The notes under the pieces were generated by a model. It was not told where the DNA came from and did no database searches. It saw only the letters and a program-made list of their open reading frames with translations. Position numbers and translations under genes: made by a program. From positions 17,694 to 81,693 of the forward strand of contig NZ_FOKQ01000017.1 of assembly GCF_900112155.1 (NCBI RefSeq): 64,000 nt of DNA, given 5' to 3'. How positions within the stretch are numbered: the first letter of the stretch is position 1; the number at the start of each line of letters is the position of its first letter. Below are positions 17,327 to 26,351 of this stretch, in pieces. Source of the DNA: Hominimerdicola alba (GTDB lineage Bacteria > Bacillota > Clostridia > Oscillospirales > Ruminococcaceae).

Positions 17327-18100
17327 TAACAAAAAAGCAATCTGGCGGAAACTGCCAAGGAAGAGAGCTTTTGGTCAAGCTTTTCGCGAAAAGCTTGCGG
17401 ATGAGCACACAGTCAGCAAAGCTGACTGTTAGAGGCGGAGCCTCTCGGTCAAGGCACCAAAGCGACGCGACAAGAGTGCTTTAAATAGAACAGCAAACTG
17501 CCCGTCCTGTCAAACAGGCGCGGCAATAAAAGAATTTCAGAGCGTGGACAATCAAACAGTCTACGCTCTTTCTGTTTGCGTAAATATATTGCCGCGCCCG
17601 AAATCAACGGCGGAACGCTCGTTGATTTCTCGACCCGTAAGGGGCGACAAAACGTCCATCGCATTTCTTTGGATAAGAGTGCCGAATAAAATAAAATCGG
17701 GCTTTTCGGGTATAATAGGATATTTGCTGTGGTCGATAGCTTGCTAGTTTTCGCCCCTCGTCCCTCGGGTCGAGAAATCGGATTCGCTTCGCTGTCCGAT
17801 TTCGGGCGCGGGCAATATTCACGCGGATAGTTTGTGCGGTGGCATACGTTTGCACACGCTCGTATCGTTTATTATTGCCCGCGCCCTATTTGGACGTTAG
17901 TTTGCTATGATATTACAGCACCATTGTCACGATGGTTTTGCGCCTTGATGCGAGGGCTCTGCCCTTAACAGTCAGCTTTGCTGACTGTGGCTCCCCGCAA
18001 GCCTTTCGCGAAAGGCTTGACCCAAAGCTCCCTTCGCGGCTCAGCTTTGTTTTGATCGCAGGTTTGCTGCCGCGGTCGTTCTTTCTTGTTTCATCTTCTG
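17327..18100. other. Non-coding region with nested palindromic element
   Basis: No gene is seen between xylB and the promoter at 18,101. The region is filled by the inverted-repeat element 17,373-18,022, described separately. Confidence 0.6.
17373..18022. mobile_element. 650-bp nested inverted-repeat element
   Basis: The ends are inverted copies: 17,373-17,447 pairs with 17,951-18,022, sharing TCGCGAAA, CAGTCAGCAAAGCTGACTGT and the flanking bases. Each end also holds its own small palindromes. Inside, 17,578-17,605 pairs with 17,798-17,824 (ATTGC, CGCGCCCGAAATC) and GCGCGGCAATAA pairs with a segment near 17,870-17,885. No transposase is encoded, so it looks like a MITE-like or structured-RNA element. 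Borders and duplicated target are not resolved. Confidence 0.6.
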
Positions 18101-18129
18101 TTGACAACCTCGCCCCGATATGCTATATT
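18101..18129 (+). promoter_or_regulatory. Sigma-A promoter for the P-loop kinase/HAD pair
   Basis: Consensus TTGACA and TATATT with a 17-bp spacer, 25 bases before the ATG at 18,154. Confidence 0.8.
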
Positions 18130-18153
18130 TGGTGTAATAAAGGAGGCATCAAA

Positions 18154-18636
18154 ATGGCAAAAGTAATATCATTGTGCGGGCTTATCTGCACAGGAAAAAC
18201 AACCTATGCCCAAAAGCTCCGCAAAGAAATAAAAGCCGCGCTTCTCTCGGTAGATGAAATAACCTTAACGCTTTTTCATGACGATGTAGGCGAAATGCAC
18301 GACACATACGTCGAAAGGGCAGAAAAATATATCTACGCAAAAGCAGTCGAACTCGCCGAAGTCGGCATAAACAGCGTACTTGATATCGGATTGTGGACAA
18401 GGGTAGAACGCGATGAGATACGAGCATACTTCGAGGAAAAAGGCATAGATTTCGAGATACACTATCTTACCGTTCCTAGTGAAGAATGGCACAGACGAAT
18501 AGAAAAACGCAATGCGGATATCACCGCAGGAAAATGCCGGGCATATTACGTTGACAGCGGACTTGCTGAGAAATGTCTCGGCCTGTTTGAACCGCCGCAG
18601 GCTGACGAAGATATCTACAACGTGTGTGATAACTGA
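18154..18636 (+). CDS. P-loop kinase of the AAA_33/zeta type
   Basis: A 160-residue ATP-binding protein. The Walker A motif GLICTGKTT is at residues 8-16, and VDEI and LDIGLWT fit the later kinase motifs. The family phosphorylates small molecules or modifies antibiotics; the substrate is not visible. The frame is open far upstream, but the ATG at 18,154 has an AGGAGG site and sits just after a consensus promoter. The HAD phosphatase gene follows twelve bases downstream, so they form one unit. Confidence 0.85.
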   Translation: MAKVISLCGLICTGKTTYAQKLRKEIKAALLSVDEITLTLFHDDVGEMHDTYVERAEKYIYAKAVELAEVGINSVLDIGLWTRVERDEIRAYFEEKGIDFEIHYLTVPSEEWHRRIEKRNADITAGKCRAYYVDSGLAEKCLGLFEPPQADEDIYNVCDN

Positions 18637-18648
18637 AAAGGAGACCAA

Positions 18649-19236
18649 ATGGATATTATTTTCGATATCGGCAAAGTGCTGATAGATTTTGACTTTGAGG
18701 AATTTGTAAAAAGATACGTCGGCGAAGACAAAGCCCCCCGCGTAACAAAGGCAATGTGGGGCAATCCCGATTGGATAGAACTCGACAGGGGAGTGCTTCC
18801 CGTGGAACAGGTTCTCCGGAAATTCATCGACCAGGCCCCAGACTGCGAATGGGAGATCCGCCGCGTTTTCTCACAGCTCGGCAATATCCCTCAGCTGCGA
18901 CCAACTACCATTCCTATGATAGAAGAGCTCAAACGCCTAGGTCACAGGGTATTTTATCTCTCGAACTATTTTGAGTTCCTCATGCACGCAGCACCCGAAG
19001 CCCTGAAATTCACGCGGTATATGGATGGCGGCATATTCTCCTGCAACGAAAAGATCGTAAAGCCCGACCCCGCCATATATGAGCTTATTTGCAAAAGATA
19101 TGGTATCGCCAGGGAAAACGCTGTCTTCATCGATGATAGCCCGAAGAATGTCGCGGGTGCTGAAAATGTGGGAATAAGAGCTATACTCTACAAAAATCAG
19201 TCCCCGGATGAACTGTTTGCACAGATAGGTGTATAG
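18649..19236 (+). CDS. HAD-superfamily hydrolase
   Basis: A 195-residue HAD-IA phosphatase. The nucleophile motif is IIFDIGKVLIDFD at residues 3-15; the second acidic residue of the usual DxD is glycine, as in the YihX-like branch. YLSNYFE carries the serine of motif II, KPDPAIYE the lysine of motif III and IDDSPKNVAGA the acidic motif IV. It probably dephosphorylates a small sugar phosphate. It is paired with the kinase gene upstream. Confidence 0.88.
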   Translation: MDIIFDIGKVLIDFDFEEFVKRYVGEDKAPRVTKAMWGNPDWIELDRGVLPVEQVLRKFIDQAPDCEWEIRRVFSQLGNIPQLRPTTIPMIEELKRLGHRVFYLSNYFEFLMHAAPEALKFTRYMDGGIFSCNEKIVKPDPAIYELICKRYGIARENAVFIDDSPKNVAGAENVGIRAILYKNQSPDELFAQIGV

Positions 19237-19292
19237 GGCGGAAAGTCTGTGTAAATTCAGCAATAATCGGTCAGAAGAATGTGATATATGTC

Positions 19293-19321
19293 TTGCAAAA
19301 AAAGCGGGTTAATGGTACAAT
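19293..19321 (+). promoter_or_regulatory. Sigma-A promoter for the esterase/GH43 operon
   Basis: TTGCAA and TACAAT with a 17-bp spacer, about 35 bases before the esterase ATG. Confidence 0.65.
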
Positions 19322-19355
19322 ATCCTTAAATTTATCGGCATAAGGAGCTGACAAT

Positions 19356-20864
19356 ATGTTAAGGATAACTAATACAGAAAACGGCAAAGTTCGCGGACTT
19401 CCTGCCGCTGACCCTAGAATAACCTCATTTAAAGGCATACCATTCGCAGCGCCACCCGTGGGCGAAAACCGCTGGAGAGCACCTCAGTGCTGTGAAAACT
19501 GGGAAGGCACCCGCGATTGTTTTGAATTCGCCCCTATCTCGGTGCAGGATACCCCGGGTATCGGTGATGATATCTACTGCCGTGAATGGCACGTTGACCC
19601 CGAGATACCCATGAGCGAGGACTGCCTTTACCTGAATATATGGACTAATGCGAAAACAGGCGACGAGAAGATGCCCGTGCTGGTATGGTACTTCGGCGGA
19701 GGTTTTCAGTGGGGCTATACCGCTGAGATGGAGTTTGACGGCGAAAGGCTGGCAAGGCGCGGAATCGTTGTTGTTACCGTGAATTACAGACTTGGCGCTT
19801 TCGGATTTCTGGCACACCCCCAGCTTACGGCTGAACAGCCCGATGCCCCCTGCAATTTTGGTAGTCTCGACCAGCAGGCAGGTCTCAGATGGGTGCGCAG
19901 AAATATCGCTAATTTCGGCGGCGACCCTGATAATATCACTATTGCAGGACAGTCTGCAGGCGGCGGAAGCGTTTTGTCGCAGATGGCTTGCAAGGGCAAC
20001 GCAGGGGATTTCCAGAAGGCTGTTGTCATGAGCGGTATGTTCAAAAGCCCTTATGTCAGAAACGATTTCTTTATCCCACGTTCTCTTGAAGATGCAGGAA
20101 AACTGGGTGTTGAACTGTTTGATGCCCTTGGCGTAAATACTCTTGAAGAGGCAAGAAAGCTCGATGCGCAGTTTATCCGCAGAACCTATTCCGACCTCAG
20201 GAATGAGACCAATGTAATGTTCACCATCGTCAATGACGGTTTTTTCTGCACAGGCGACCCCTTGGATCAGTTCTGTGACGGTACCCGCAACCGTGTACCT
20301 GTAATGGGCGGCAATACAGGTGACGAGTTCTTTGAATTCATACACGCCGAGAACGATGATGAACTGAAGTCGCTGGCGGCTAAGTATTTCGGCGATAAGG
20401 CAGATGACTTCCTTTCTCACCCCGAGGCTAATATACACTGCGAACAGGGCTATGCCCCTGTATCAGCCCCCGAGATCGGTGTCAAGACCGCATTCCTCGC
20501 TGAAAGCAGGATGGCTGATGCAAAGCCCTGCTACTATTACCGCTTTGTTCCCGATATCCCCGGTGATGACCACCCCGGTACTTTCCATTCTGTAGACCTC
20601 TGGTTCTTCTTTGAAACGCTGGCTAAGGATAACAGACCCTTTGAGGGCAGACATTATGATATCGCAAGGCAGATGTGCGACTACTGGGCTAATTTCATAA
20701 AAACAGGCGATCCCAACGGATACGATATAAACGGCAATAAGCTTCCCGAATGGAGACAATATACCGATGCCGACCGCGCCGAGATGGAGTTCACTCCCGA
20801 TGGTGCAGTTGCAGGCGTTGAAAACAGCTCATTTACTAAATTTTTGCTTGACCATGTAAAATGA
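19356..20864 (+). CDS. Type B carboxylesterase
   Basis: A 502-residue alpha/beta hydrolase. The family signature EDCLYLNIWTN lies near residue 90. The nucleophile elbow GQSAGGGS is near 205 and the late FHSVDLWFF carries the likely catalytic histidine. There is no signal peptide, so it acts in the cytoplasm. Its stop overlaps a possible upstream start of the GH43 gene, whose true ribosome site follows at once. This pairing suggests it removes acyl groups from imported oligosaccharides, an inference from context. Confidence 0.9.
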   Translation: MLRITNTENGKVRGLPAADPRITSFKGIPFAAPPVGENRWRAPQCCENWEGTRDCFEFAPISVQDTPGIGDDIYCREWHVDPEIPMSEDCLYLNIWTNAKTGDEKMPVLVWYFGGGFQWGYTAEMEFDGERLARRGIVVVTVNYRLGAFGFLAHPQLTAEQPDAPCNFGSLDQQAGLRWVRRNIANFGGDPDNITIAGQSAGGGSVLSQMACKGNAGDFQKAVVMSGMFKSPYVRNDFFIPRSLEDAGKLGVELFDALGVNTLEEARKLDAQFIRRTYSDLRNETNVMFTIVNDGFFCTGDPLDQFCDGTRNRVPVMGGNTGDEFFEFIHAENDDELKSLAAKYFGDKADDFLSHPEANIHCEQGYAPVSAPEIGVKTAFLAESRMADAKPCYYYRFVPDIPGDDHPGTFHSVDLWFFFETLAKDNRPFEGRHYDIARQMCDYWANFIKTGDPNGYDINGNKLPEWRQYTDADRAEMEFTPDGAVAGVENSSFTKFLLDHVK

Positions 20865-20878
20865 AGGAGGACATAATA

Positions 20879-22279
20879 ATGAGCAAAAAACAGGCTTTTA
20901 ATCCGTATCTTCCCAGCTGGGAGTACATTCCCGACGGCGAACCATATGTGTTCGGTGACAGGGTGTATGTGTACGGTTCACACGATTTCTGGAACGGCTA
21001 TGTGTTTTGCATGGGCGACTACGTATGCTGGTCAGCCCCTGTAAATGACCTTGGCAACTGGAGATACGAGGGTGTTATCTACCCCCGCAACGCTGACCCT
21101 CTCAATAAGGACGGTCATATGTGCCTTTATGCCCCGGATGTTACCGTGGGTCCAGACGGCAGATACTATTTATATTATGTGCTTGACAAGGTGGGAGTAA
21201 TGTCAGTTGCAGTATGTGACGAACCTGCTGGCAAGTACGAATTCTACGGATATGTCCACTACAAGGACGGCACAAAGCTGGGTGAACGCGAGGGTGACGA
21301 ACCCCAGTTTGACCCCGGTGTTATAACCGAGGGCGATGTTACCTATATGTACAGCGGTTTCTGCGGTGCAGGGGACAAGTCCCGCACAGGCTCAAAGGTA
21401 GTTCCCCTTGATAAGGATATGCTCACTGTACTCACCGAGCCGAAACTTATCGCACCTGGCAGCTGTTACAGCGCCGGCACCCAGTGGGAGGGTCACGCAT
21501 TTTTTGAAGCCTCCTCTATCCGCAAGGTAAACGGCAAGTACTATTTCGTATATTCTTCTGAAGTTATGCACGAACTCTGCTATGCAGTAAGCGATAACCC
21601 CTTGGAGGGCTTCAAGTACGGCGGAGTTCTCGTCAGCAATACCGACCTGCATATCGATACCTATAAGCCCGCCGATATGCCTACCTGCCGCGGCGCAAAC
21701 AATCATGGCAGTATCATCGAGATAAACGGTGAGTGGTATATCTTCTATCACCGCCACACCAACGGCACATGGTTCTCACGTCAGGGCTGTGCCGAAAAGC
21801 TGACACTGAAAGAGGACGGCAGTTTCCCACAGGTAGAGATAACTTCCTGCGGACTCAACGGCGGACCTCTTGAGGGCAAGGGCGAGTATCCCGCTTATAT
21901 CGCCTGCTGTCTGTTCACCGAAAAGAAAGAACTCTACATCGGCGACCTGAACTCTCCCCGCATAGTGCAGGACGGCAAGGACGGCGACGAGGAGATAGGC
22001 TATATTGCAAATATCTGTGATGGCACGAATATCGGCTTCAAGTATTTCGACTGCAAGGGCATTAAGAGAATCAGCATAGCCACCCGCGCATACGGTGACG
22101 GAACTTTCCGGATAAAGACCGCATGGGACGGCGAAGTGCTTGGCGAGATAAATGTTGTCGGCAATAATGTCTGGACGACATCAGGCACAGATGTTGCAAT
22201 ACCCGACGGCGTAAATGCAATCTGGCTGACCTACAAGGGCAGCGGCGGACCTCAGCTGAAGTCCATAACGCTGGAATAA
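20879..22279 (+). CDS. Glycoside hydrolase family 43 enzyme with a C-terminal CBM6-like domain
   Basis: A 466-residue glycosidase. Residues 10-310 form the five-bladed GH43 fold: the start FGDRVYVYGSHDFWNG carries the catalytic base region, and APDVTVGPDGRYYLYY and the ASSIRKVNGKYY segment fit the acid and pKa-modulator blades. The C-terminal 100 residues (ISIATRAYGDGTFRIKT) resemble a CBM6-like beta-sandwich. No signal peptide is present, so it acts on imported oligosaccharides such as xylo- or arabino-oligomers. The ATG at 20,879 has an AAGGAGG site; the frame opens at 20,861 on the esterase stop. Confidence 0.9.
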   Translation: MSKKQAFNPYLPSWEYIPDGEPYVFGDRVYVYGSHDFWNGYVFCMGDYVCWSAPVNDLGNWRYEGVIYPRNADPLNKDGHMCLYAPDVTVGPDGRYYLYYVLDKVGVMSVAVCDEPAGKYEFYGYVHYKDGTKLGEREGDEPQFDPGVITEGDVTYMYSGFCGAGDKSRTGSKVVPLDKDMLTVLTEPKLIAPGSCYSAGTQWEGHAFFEASSIRKVNGKYYFVYSSEVMHELCYAVSDNPLEGFKYGGVLVSNTDLHIDTYKPADMPTCRGANNHGSIIEINGEWYIFYHRHTNGTWFSRQGCAEKLTLKEDGSFPQVEITSCGLNGGPLEGKGEYPAYIACCLFTEKKELYIGDLNSPRIVQDGKDGDEEIGYIANICDGTNIGFKYFDCKGIKRISIATRAYGDGTFRIKTAWDGEVLGEINVVGNNVWTTSGTDVAIPDGVNAIWLTYKGSGGPQLKSITLE

Positions 22280-22342
22280 GCCTTTATATTGTATGATTAA
22301 CGCCCGAAGAAAATACGGGTGGTACTGATACAGAAGTTTTAA

Positions 22343-22388
22343 GCCATAGTATTTCTGACTTAAAGTCAGAAATACTATGGCGTTTTTT
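22343..22388 (+). terminator. Strong terminator after the GH43 gene
   Basis: Perfect 19-base arms starting GCCATAGTATTTCTGACTT are separated by one base and followed by a T run. It closes the esterase/GH43 operon. Confidence 0.95.
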
Positions 22389-22389
22389 A

Positions 22390-22418
22390 TTGACAATACA
22401 GCCGCGTTGTGTTAGAAT
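22390..22418 (+). promoter_or_regulatory. Promoter of the PNPOx-like gene
   Basis: TTGACA and TAGAAT with 17-bp spacing begin immediately after the preceding terminator. Confidence 0.8.
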
Positions 22419-22460
22419 TATTACAAACATAAACCAAACGGGATTTAGAGGTGAAAAGAC

Positions 22461-22880
22461 ATGAAAAACTGGAACGATCAAGCGGAACGTATCATGACTG
22501 AACGATTTGGAAAAGATACAGTTATTTCATTAGCAACTGTCGAAAATGGAATTCCTTATGTCAGATATGTGAATGCATATTATGAAAACCACTGCTTTTA
22601 TACGATCACCTATGCTCTTTCCAATAAAATCAGGCAGATCGAAAAAAATCCCGTTATAGCTATTGCAGGTGAATGGTTTACTGCTCACGGACAGGGCACC
22701 GATCTTGGCTTTTTCGGAAAAGAAGAAAACATTGAAATTGCCGCAAAACTGAAAACAGCTTTTGCAGCGTGGATAGATAATGGGCACAATGATCTTAATG
22801 ACCGAAACACAGTGATATTATGTGTAGAATTAACAGATGCTGTGTTATTGTCCCACGGAACAAGGTATGAGCTTAATTGA
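22461..22880 (+). CDS. Pyridoxamine 5'-phosphate oxidase-like flavoprotein
   Basis: A 139-residue split-barrel protein of the PNPOx-like family. VISLATVENGIPYVRYVNAYYENHCF is cut here to its key point: a strand, ENGIPYVR and a Y-V-N segment typical of the FMN-binding barrel. NKIRQIEKNPVIAI and FTAHGQG match the rest of the fold. Members bind FMN, F420 or heme and reduce small molecules. It is a single-gene unit between its own promoter and terminator. Confidence 0.82.
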   Translation: MKNWNDQAERIMTERFGKDTVISLATVENGIPYVRYVNAYYENHCFYTITYALSNKIRQIEKNPVIAIAGEWFTAHGQGTDLGFFGKEENIEIAAKLKTAFAAWIDNGHNDLNDRNTVILCVELTDAVLLSHGTRYELN

Positions 22881-22920
22881 CATATTCTGATCTGTCTTAG
22901 CAGCTATGAAATGTACAATG

Positions 22921-22948
22921 CCCCGAAGCACATTCAAATGCTTCGGGG
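22921..22948 (+). terminator. Terminator after the PNPOx-like gene
   Basis: CCCCGAAGCA and TGCTTCGGGG arms form a ten-base stem with an eight-base loop. The tail is only weakly T-rich. Confidence 0.75.
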
Positions 22949-22989
22949 TAAAACTTCTATATGGTATCCGTGGGCGTTTTGGATTTTTC

Positions 22990-23018
22990 TGAAACTTTTT
23001 TGCGGGCAGATAAGTCTA
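22990..23018 (+). promoter_or_regulatory. ECF-type promoter repeat 1
   Basis: TGAAACTTTTTTGC followed after 17 bp (from TGAAAC) by AGTCTAT. It is the first of three copies with 84-85-bp spacing ahead of the ECF sigma gene. It lacks the C of CGTC, so it is the weakest match. Confidence 0.65.
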
Positions 23019-23073
23019 TAAATACGAGAGGACAAATCCCCACGCGGAACAACTGCAAAAAAATTTTTTAGAG

Positions 23074-23102
23074 TGAAACTTTTGAGCAGACAGGTTCGTC
23101 TA
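23074..23102 (+). promoter_or_regulatory. ECF-type promoter repeat 2
   Basis: TGAAAC, 17 bp, then CGTCTA. A CGAGAGGGCAAA segment follows in this and the other copies. An AT-rich palindrome lies just before it. Confidence 0.75.
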
Positions 23103-23158
23103 TTATTACGAGAGGGCAAAAGCCCCGCACCCGCATCTGAAAAAAATTTTTTCAGGAT

Positions 23159-23187
23159 TGAAACTTTTTTGCAGGACAGTCCGTCTA
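23159..23187 (+). promoter_or_regulatory. ECF-type promoter repeat 3
   Basis: TGAAACTTTTTTGC with CGTCTAT after 17 bp, about 50 bases before the sigma gene start. This copy is best placed to start the sigma operon. Confidence 0.75.
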
Positions 23188-23234
23188 TTAAAGCGAGAGG
23201 GTAAAGTCCTCAAAGAAAGGAGGAGGTGAGAGCC

Positions 23235-23777
23235 GTGAGCGAGGAAAACGTCAGGGAACGCTTCGAGATGATATACAACAAGACCTATGACTACATATAT
23301 AAATACCTTATCATCAAATCCGATTCCCGCGAAACTGCCGAGGATATCCTGCAAAGCGTCTATCTCAGCTTTTACAAGCGAATGCTGGCGGGTGAAAAGA
23401 TACTCGACCCGAAGCACTACCTGTTGAGAAGCGCCAAGCACGGTCTGGCAGACCACTACTCATCAAAACGCATAACGGAAAGTCTTGATGACAGTATCGA
23501 GATAGTAGACGAAAAGGCGCTGGACAGTCTGGAGAACTACGACGGCTTTGCTTATGAAGAGATACTTCAAAGCCTGAAAGAATCGGACGAAGTCACTTAC
23601 AGGATATTCCTTTTGCACTTCGGTCACGACTACACTATCGAGAAGACAGCAAAAACGCTGGGGCTGGCGGAATCCACGGTTAAATCAAAGATGTACCGTG
23701 CATTGAAAAAGCTCAGAAAACAACTAAAGGAGGGTGAGAGATATGCGGTTTTCGGAAGGGATAAAGAGATACGATGA
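23235..23777 (+). CDS. ECF sigma factor
   Basis: A 180-residue sigma-70-family factor of the ECF type. Region 2 is at about 10-70 (ETAEDILQSVYLSFYKR) and region 4 at 125-165 (TIEKTAKTLGLAESTVKSKM, the helix-turn-helix). The GTG at 23,235 has an AAAGGAGGAGG site at proper spacing; another GTG at 23,226 lies inside that site. Three tandem ECF-type promoters sit upstream, so it likely activates its own gene. It overlaps the next gene by 35 bases, the usual sigma and anti-sigma arrangement. Confidence 0.9.
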   Translation: MSEENVRERFEMIYNKTYDYIYKYLIIKSDSRETAEDILQSVYLSFYKRMLAGEKILDPKHYLLRSAKHGLADHYSSKRITESLDDSIEIVDEKALDSLENYDGFAYEEILQSLKESDEVTYRIFLLHFGHDYTIEKTAKTLGLAESTVKSKMYRALKKLRKQLKEGERYAVFGRDKEIR

Positions 23778-25317
23778 AGAGACAAAGAAAAGGATATTCG
23801 ATGAGATAATCGTAGCCGCAGAGAAAGACAGCGCGTCAGTAAACTCTCACGCAGACAACGAAAAAGCTGTCATAGCACAGCAGAATTTGGAGGACAACAC
23901 TATGAAAAACATAGAAGAGAGAGCAAGGATAAGAAGCAGCAGAGGCGGTATGATAGCAGCAGCTTGTGCTGTACTGGTAGTCGGCGGAGGCATCTTCGCG
24001 GCAGGACACATGAACGGAGGCAGCAAAGGAACAGCTCCCGGCTCAGCGGGAACAACATCATCAGTCTATACAACAGATGCCGAAGATGAGGTATCGTCTG
24101 AGAGCACCGCAGAAAAAGATGAAGCTTCGACCGTGGATGAAACAGACAGTATGACGACCGATGATATAGATTATGACAGATGGGAAAAATGGCGCGAAGA
24201 AGCGGACGAGGATACTATCAGACTTGTAGACAGTTCCGACTTCATAGGTATGGTGCAGATCGAGGACATTCGGCAGGAAACAATAGACGGAGTAGAATAT
24301 ACTGATTATCAATGTGTGCTCGAGGATGAAGAAGGTCATTGCGGTTTGGTTTTCGCGCTCCGTGGAGATGAGCTGCCCACAAAGTTCGGTTTACTGGAGA
24401 AAACTTATGAGGGAGATCAAGTCCTTGCTAAGGGTGATAAGATCTTTGTGTTTGCAAAAAACGGCGTTCAGAACGGAATAGACGAATTTTGTTATGAACT
24501 GACCGATGATTATACGATGTTCAGATGGGACGATGAAGTTAAGAGGTACACCAATGTATACCGTCCGGGTCATATTATAACCGATACTTCCGAGGGTATA
24601 TACGGCGATTATCTCTGGGGACTATATGAGATGGGTCTGGATAATTACTACAAGGGTATGCTGTGGGCAATGTGCAGCAGCAGAAATCTTGATGCAGCTA
24701 AAAACTGGTGCGCTTACTATGGTCTTCCATTTGAAATCGTTGTTGAATCCGGGCAGGATTTTAAAGAGGGTTCTTTGATCGGTATTTCATGGGCAAATAC
24801 CGATCAAAACGGAATAACTGTTTCTGTAAGCGATGGTCTTAGCTTTATAGGCGAAAATGATAAGGGCGAAGAATCTCAGGTCGCGATCGAACTCAACGTA
24901 AGGGACAAAGGCACAACTATTAAGGAATTTGCAGACTACAACCTCGAACTGGGCGGACTTTTTTATGAAAAGGACGAAAACAACTACGGCGTGGTCATAG
25001 ATGTTACCAAAAAGGACGGCAGTAAATTCTCTTACGAAGACTGGGCTGAAAATCACATGGATCTGGTCTACGGAGATCTTGATCCGATAATGTCGCTGAC
25101 ATATTCAAGCTATATGGATTCGGGACTAAGCTGGCTTGCAGACGACGGTTCAAAGATGAGAGTTGCTTGCGTATTCCATGCTAAGGCGGACTTTTCCTAT
25201 GTGGACAGCAGTGTTCCCGTTACATTGCAGGTCAATAAAATAAGAAGAGAAAAGGGAGAAGAGGAAGAAGGCCTTTTCGAGGCGACATTCAATATAGATA
25301 TAACCGATGTCAAGTGA
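23743..25317 (+). CDS. Membrane-anchored partner of the ECF sigma factor
   Basis: A 524-residue probable anti-sigma or effector protein. Residues 1-65 are cytoplasmic and charged (FSEGIKRYDEETKKRIFDE), then one transmembrane helix (MIAAACAVLVVGGGIFAAG, about 70-88), a Ser/Thr/Asp-rich linker, and a large extracellular part. The part around residues 330-370 (WCAYYGLPFEIVVESGQDF) resembles a PASTA-type domain, a loose match. The ATG at 23,743 follows GGAGGG. Anti-sigma function is inferred from overlap with the sigma gene and topology; no zinc-binding anti-sigma motif is visible. Confidence 0.75.
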   Translation: MRFSEGIKRYDEETKKRIFDEIIVAAEKDSASVNSHADNEKAVIAQQNLEDNTMKNIEERARIRSSRGGMIAAACAVLVVGGGIFAAGHMNGGSKGTAPGSAGTTSSVYTTDAEDEVSSESTAEKDEASTVDETDSMTTDDIDYDRWEKWREEADEDTIRLVDSSDFIGMVQIEDIRQETIDGVEYTDYQCVLEDEEGHCGLVFALRGDELPTKFGLLEKTYEGDQVLAKGDKIFVFAKNGVQNGIDEFCYELTDDYTMFRWDDEVKRYTNVYRPGHIITDTSEGIYGDYLWGLYEMGLDNYYKGMLWAMCSSRNLDAAKNWCAYYGLPFEIVVESGQDFKEGSLIGISWANTDQNGITVSVSDGLSFIGENDKGEESQVAIELNVRDKGTTIKEFADYNLELGGLFYEKDENNYGVVIDVTKKDGSKFSYEDWAENHMDLVYGDLDPIMSLTYSSYMDSGLSWLADDGSKMRVACVFHAKADFSYVDSSVPVTLQVNKIRREKGEEEEGLFEATFNIDITDVK

Positions 25318-25345
25318 TCTTTTCAATATACAGACAGCAAAACGA

Positions 25346-25383
25346 AAAACGGAGCACCGCAGTGATGCAGTGCTCCGTTTTTA
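25346..25383 (+). terminator. Terminator of the sigma operon
   Basis: AAAACGGAGCAC and GTGCTCCGTTTT arms are followed by a T run. Confidence 0.9.
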
Positions 25384-25466
25384 TGTTATCCCGAGGTTAT
25401 CCCGAGGGATGGCTATATGCACACAAAACAGACCCCGTGCAGGGCACAGGGTCTTTGTTATCAAAG

Positions 25467-26351
25467 TTATTCAGCGGTGACTATGAAATCAACCTCGCCG
25501 AAGCTGAACACTACAGGTATGCAGAAAGCAGGCTTTTCAAAGCTTATCTTCTTATCCTGAATGAACTGCTGTGGTGTCATGGTGAGTTCAGCGCCGCCCT
25601 CGTTGGACTGGTTTACTGCAAACAGACCGTTCACCACATTCAGGAACTCGCCCACGGTCTCGTTTTCAAAGCCCGTGATATCCCCGAAGTTCTCGCCTGC
25701 GAATCTCTTTGCAAACTCATAGTAAACGTCCTTGTCAGCGGTGATGCAGGTAACTGCATCGTAACTGCCAGTGATACGCTGTTCGATGAGATTCTCGGCA
25801 TCGAATTCACGGATAACGATAGCTTCCAGCGGAGTGAAATCTGTATCGATGAATCTGATGATGTTCTTGAACATCATGGTAACGTAGTCAGTCAGCATTC
25901 TGGCGTTTGAAGCTTCTTCAAGGTGATAGAACTCTGTTACCAGCTTGCTCAGGCTCTCGTTCTTGCTGCCTTCAAGGTCGCTGTCCGTAAGCTCATTATC
26001 GGTCTTGTAATCATTTATAGCCTGTTCAAACTGGGCATTTGAAAGCACGCCGTTGTTCACAAGGGTCTGTCCGAGAAGCAGATATTCCGTGGGCTGCTGA
26101 GAAAGCAGCTTGTCAACCTGTTCTTCGGTCACATATCCAAGTTCAACAGCAAGGTCGCCGAAACGCTTATCAACGCTCTGCTGAGTGATATTAACGTGCT
26201 CGACCTGATCTGCGGTCATAAGTCCCGCATTTATAGCCAATACGCCAAGGCGCATTCTTGTATGCTTCTTATCCTCAAAAGCCTGGGTCAGATCTTCCGA
26301 AGTGACCAGCTTTTTATGGAGAAGATAGCCTCCGAAAAATTGAGCAAACAA
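25467..26351 (-). CDS. CheX-like domain protein with N-terminal GSPII_E-like repeats
   Basis: A 294-residue cytoplasmic protein. Residues 1-110 hold two helical repeats (LLHKKLVTSEDLTQAF, LGQTLVNNGVLSNAQF) as in the N-terminal domain of type II secretion ATPases. The C-terminal half contains ETVGEFLNVVNGLFAVN, the E-x-N-motif helix of the CheC/CheX phosphatases. It therefore probably dephosphorylates a CheY-like regulator. It starts directly after the stop of that regulator's gene with no gap, so the two act together. Confidence 0.8.
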   Translation of the reverse strand: MFAQFFGGYLLHKKLVTSEDLTQAFEDKKHTRMRLGVLAINAGLMTADQVEHVNITQQSVDKRFGDLAVELGYVTEEQVDKLLSQQPTEYLLLGQTLVNNGVLSNAQFEQAINDYKTDNELTDSDLEGSKNESLSKLVTEFYHLEEASNARMLTDYVTMMFKNIIRFIDTDFTPLEAIVIREFDAENLIEQRITGSYDAVTCITADKDVYYEFAKRFAGENFGDITGFENETVGEFLNVVNGLFAVNQSNEGGAELTMTPQQFIQDKKISFEKPAFCIPVVFSFGEVDFIVTAE

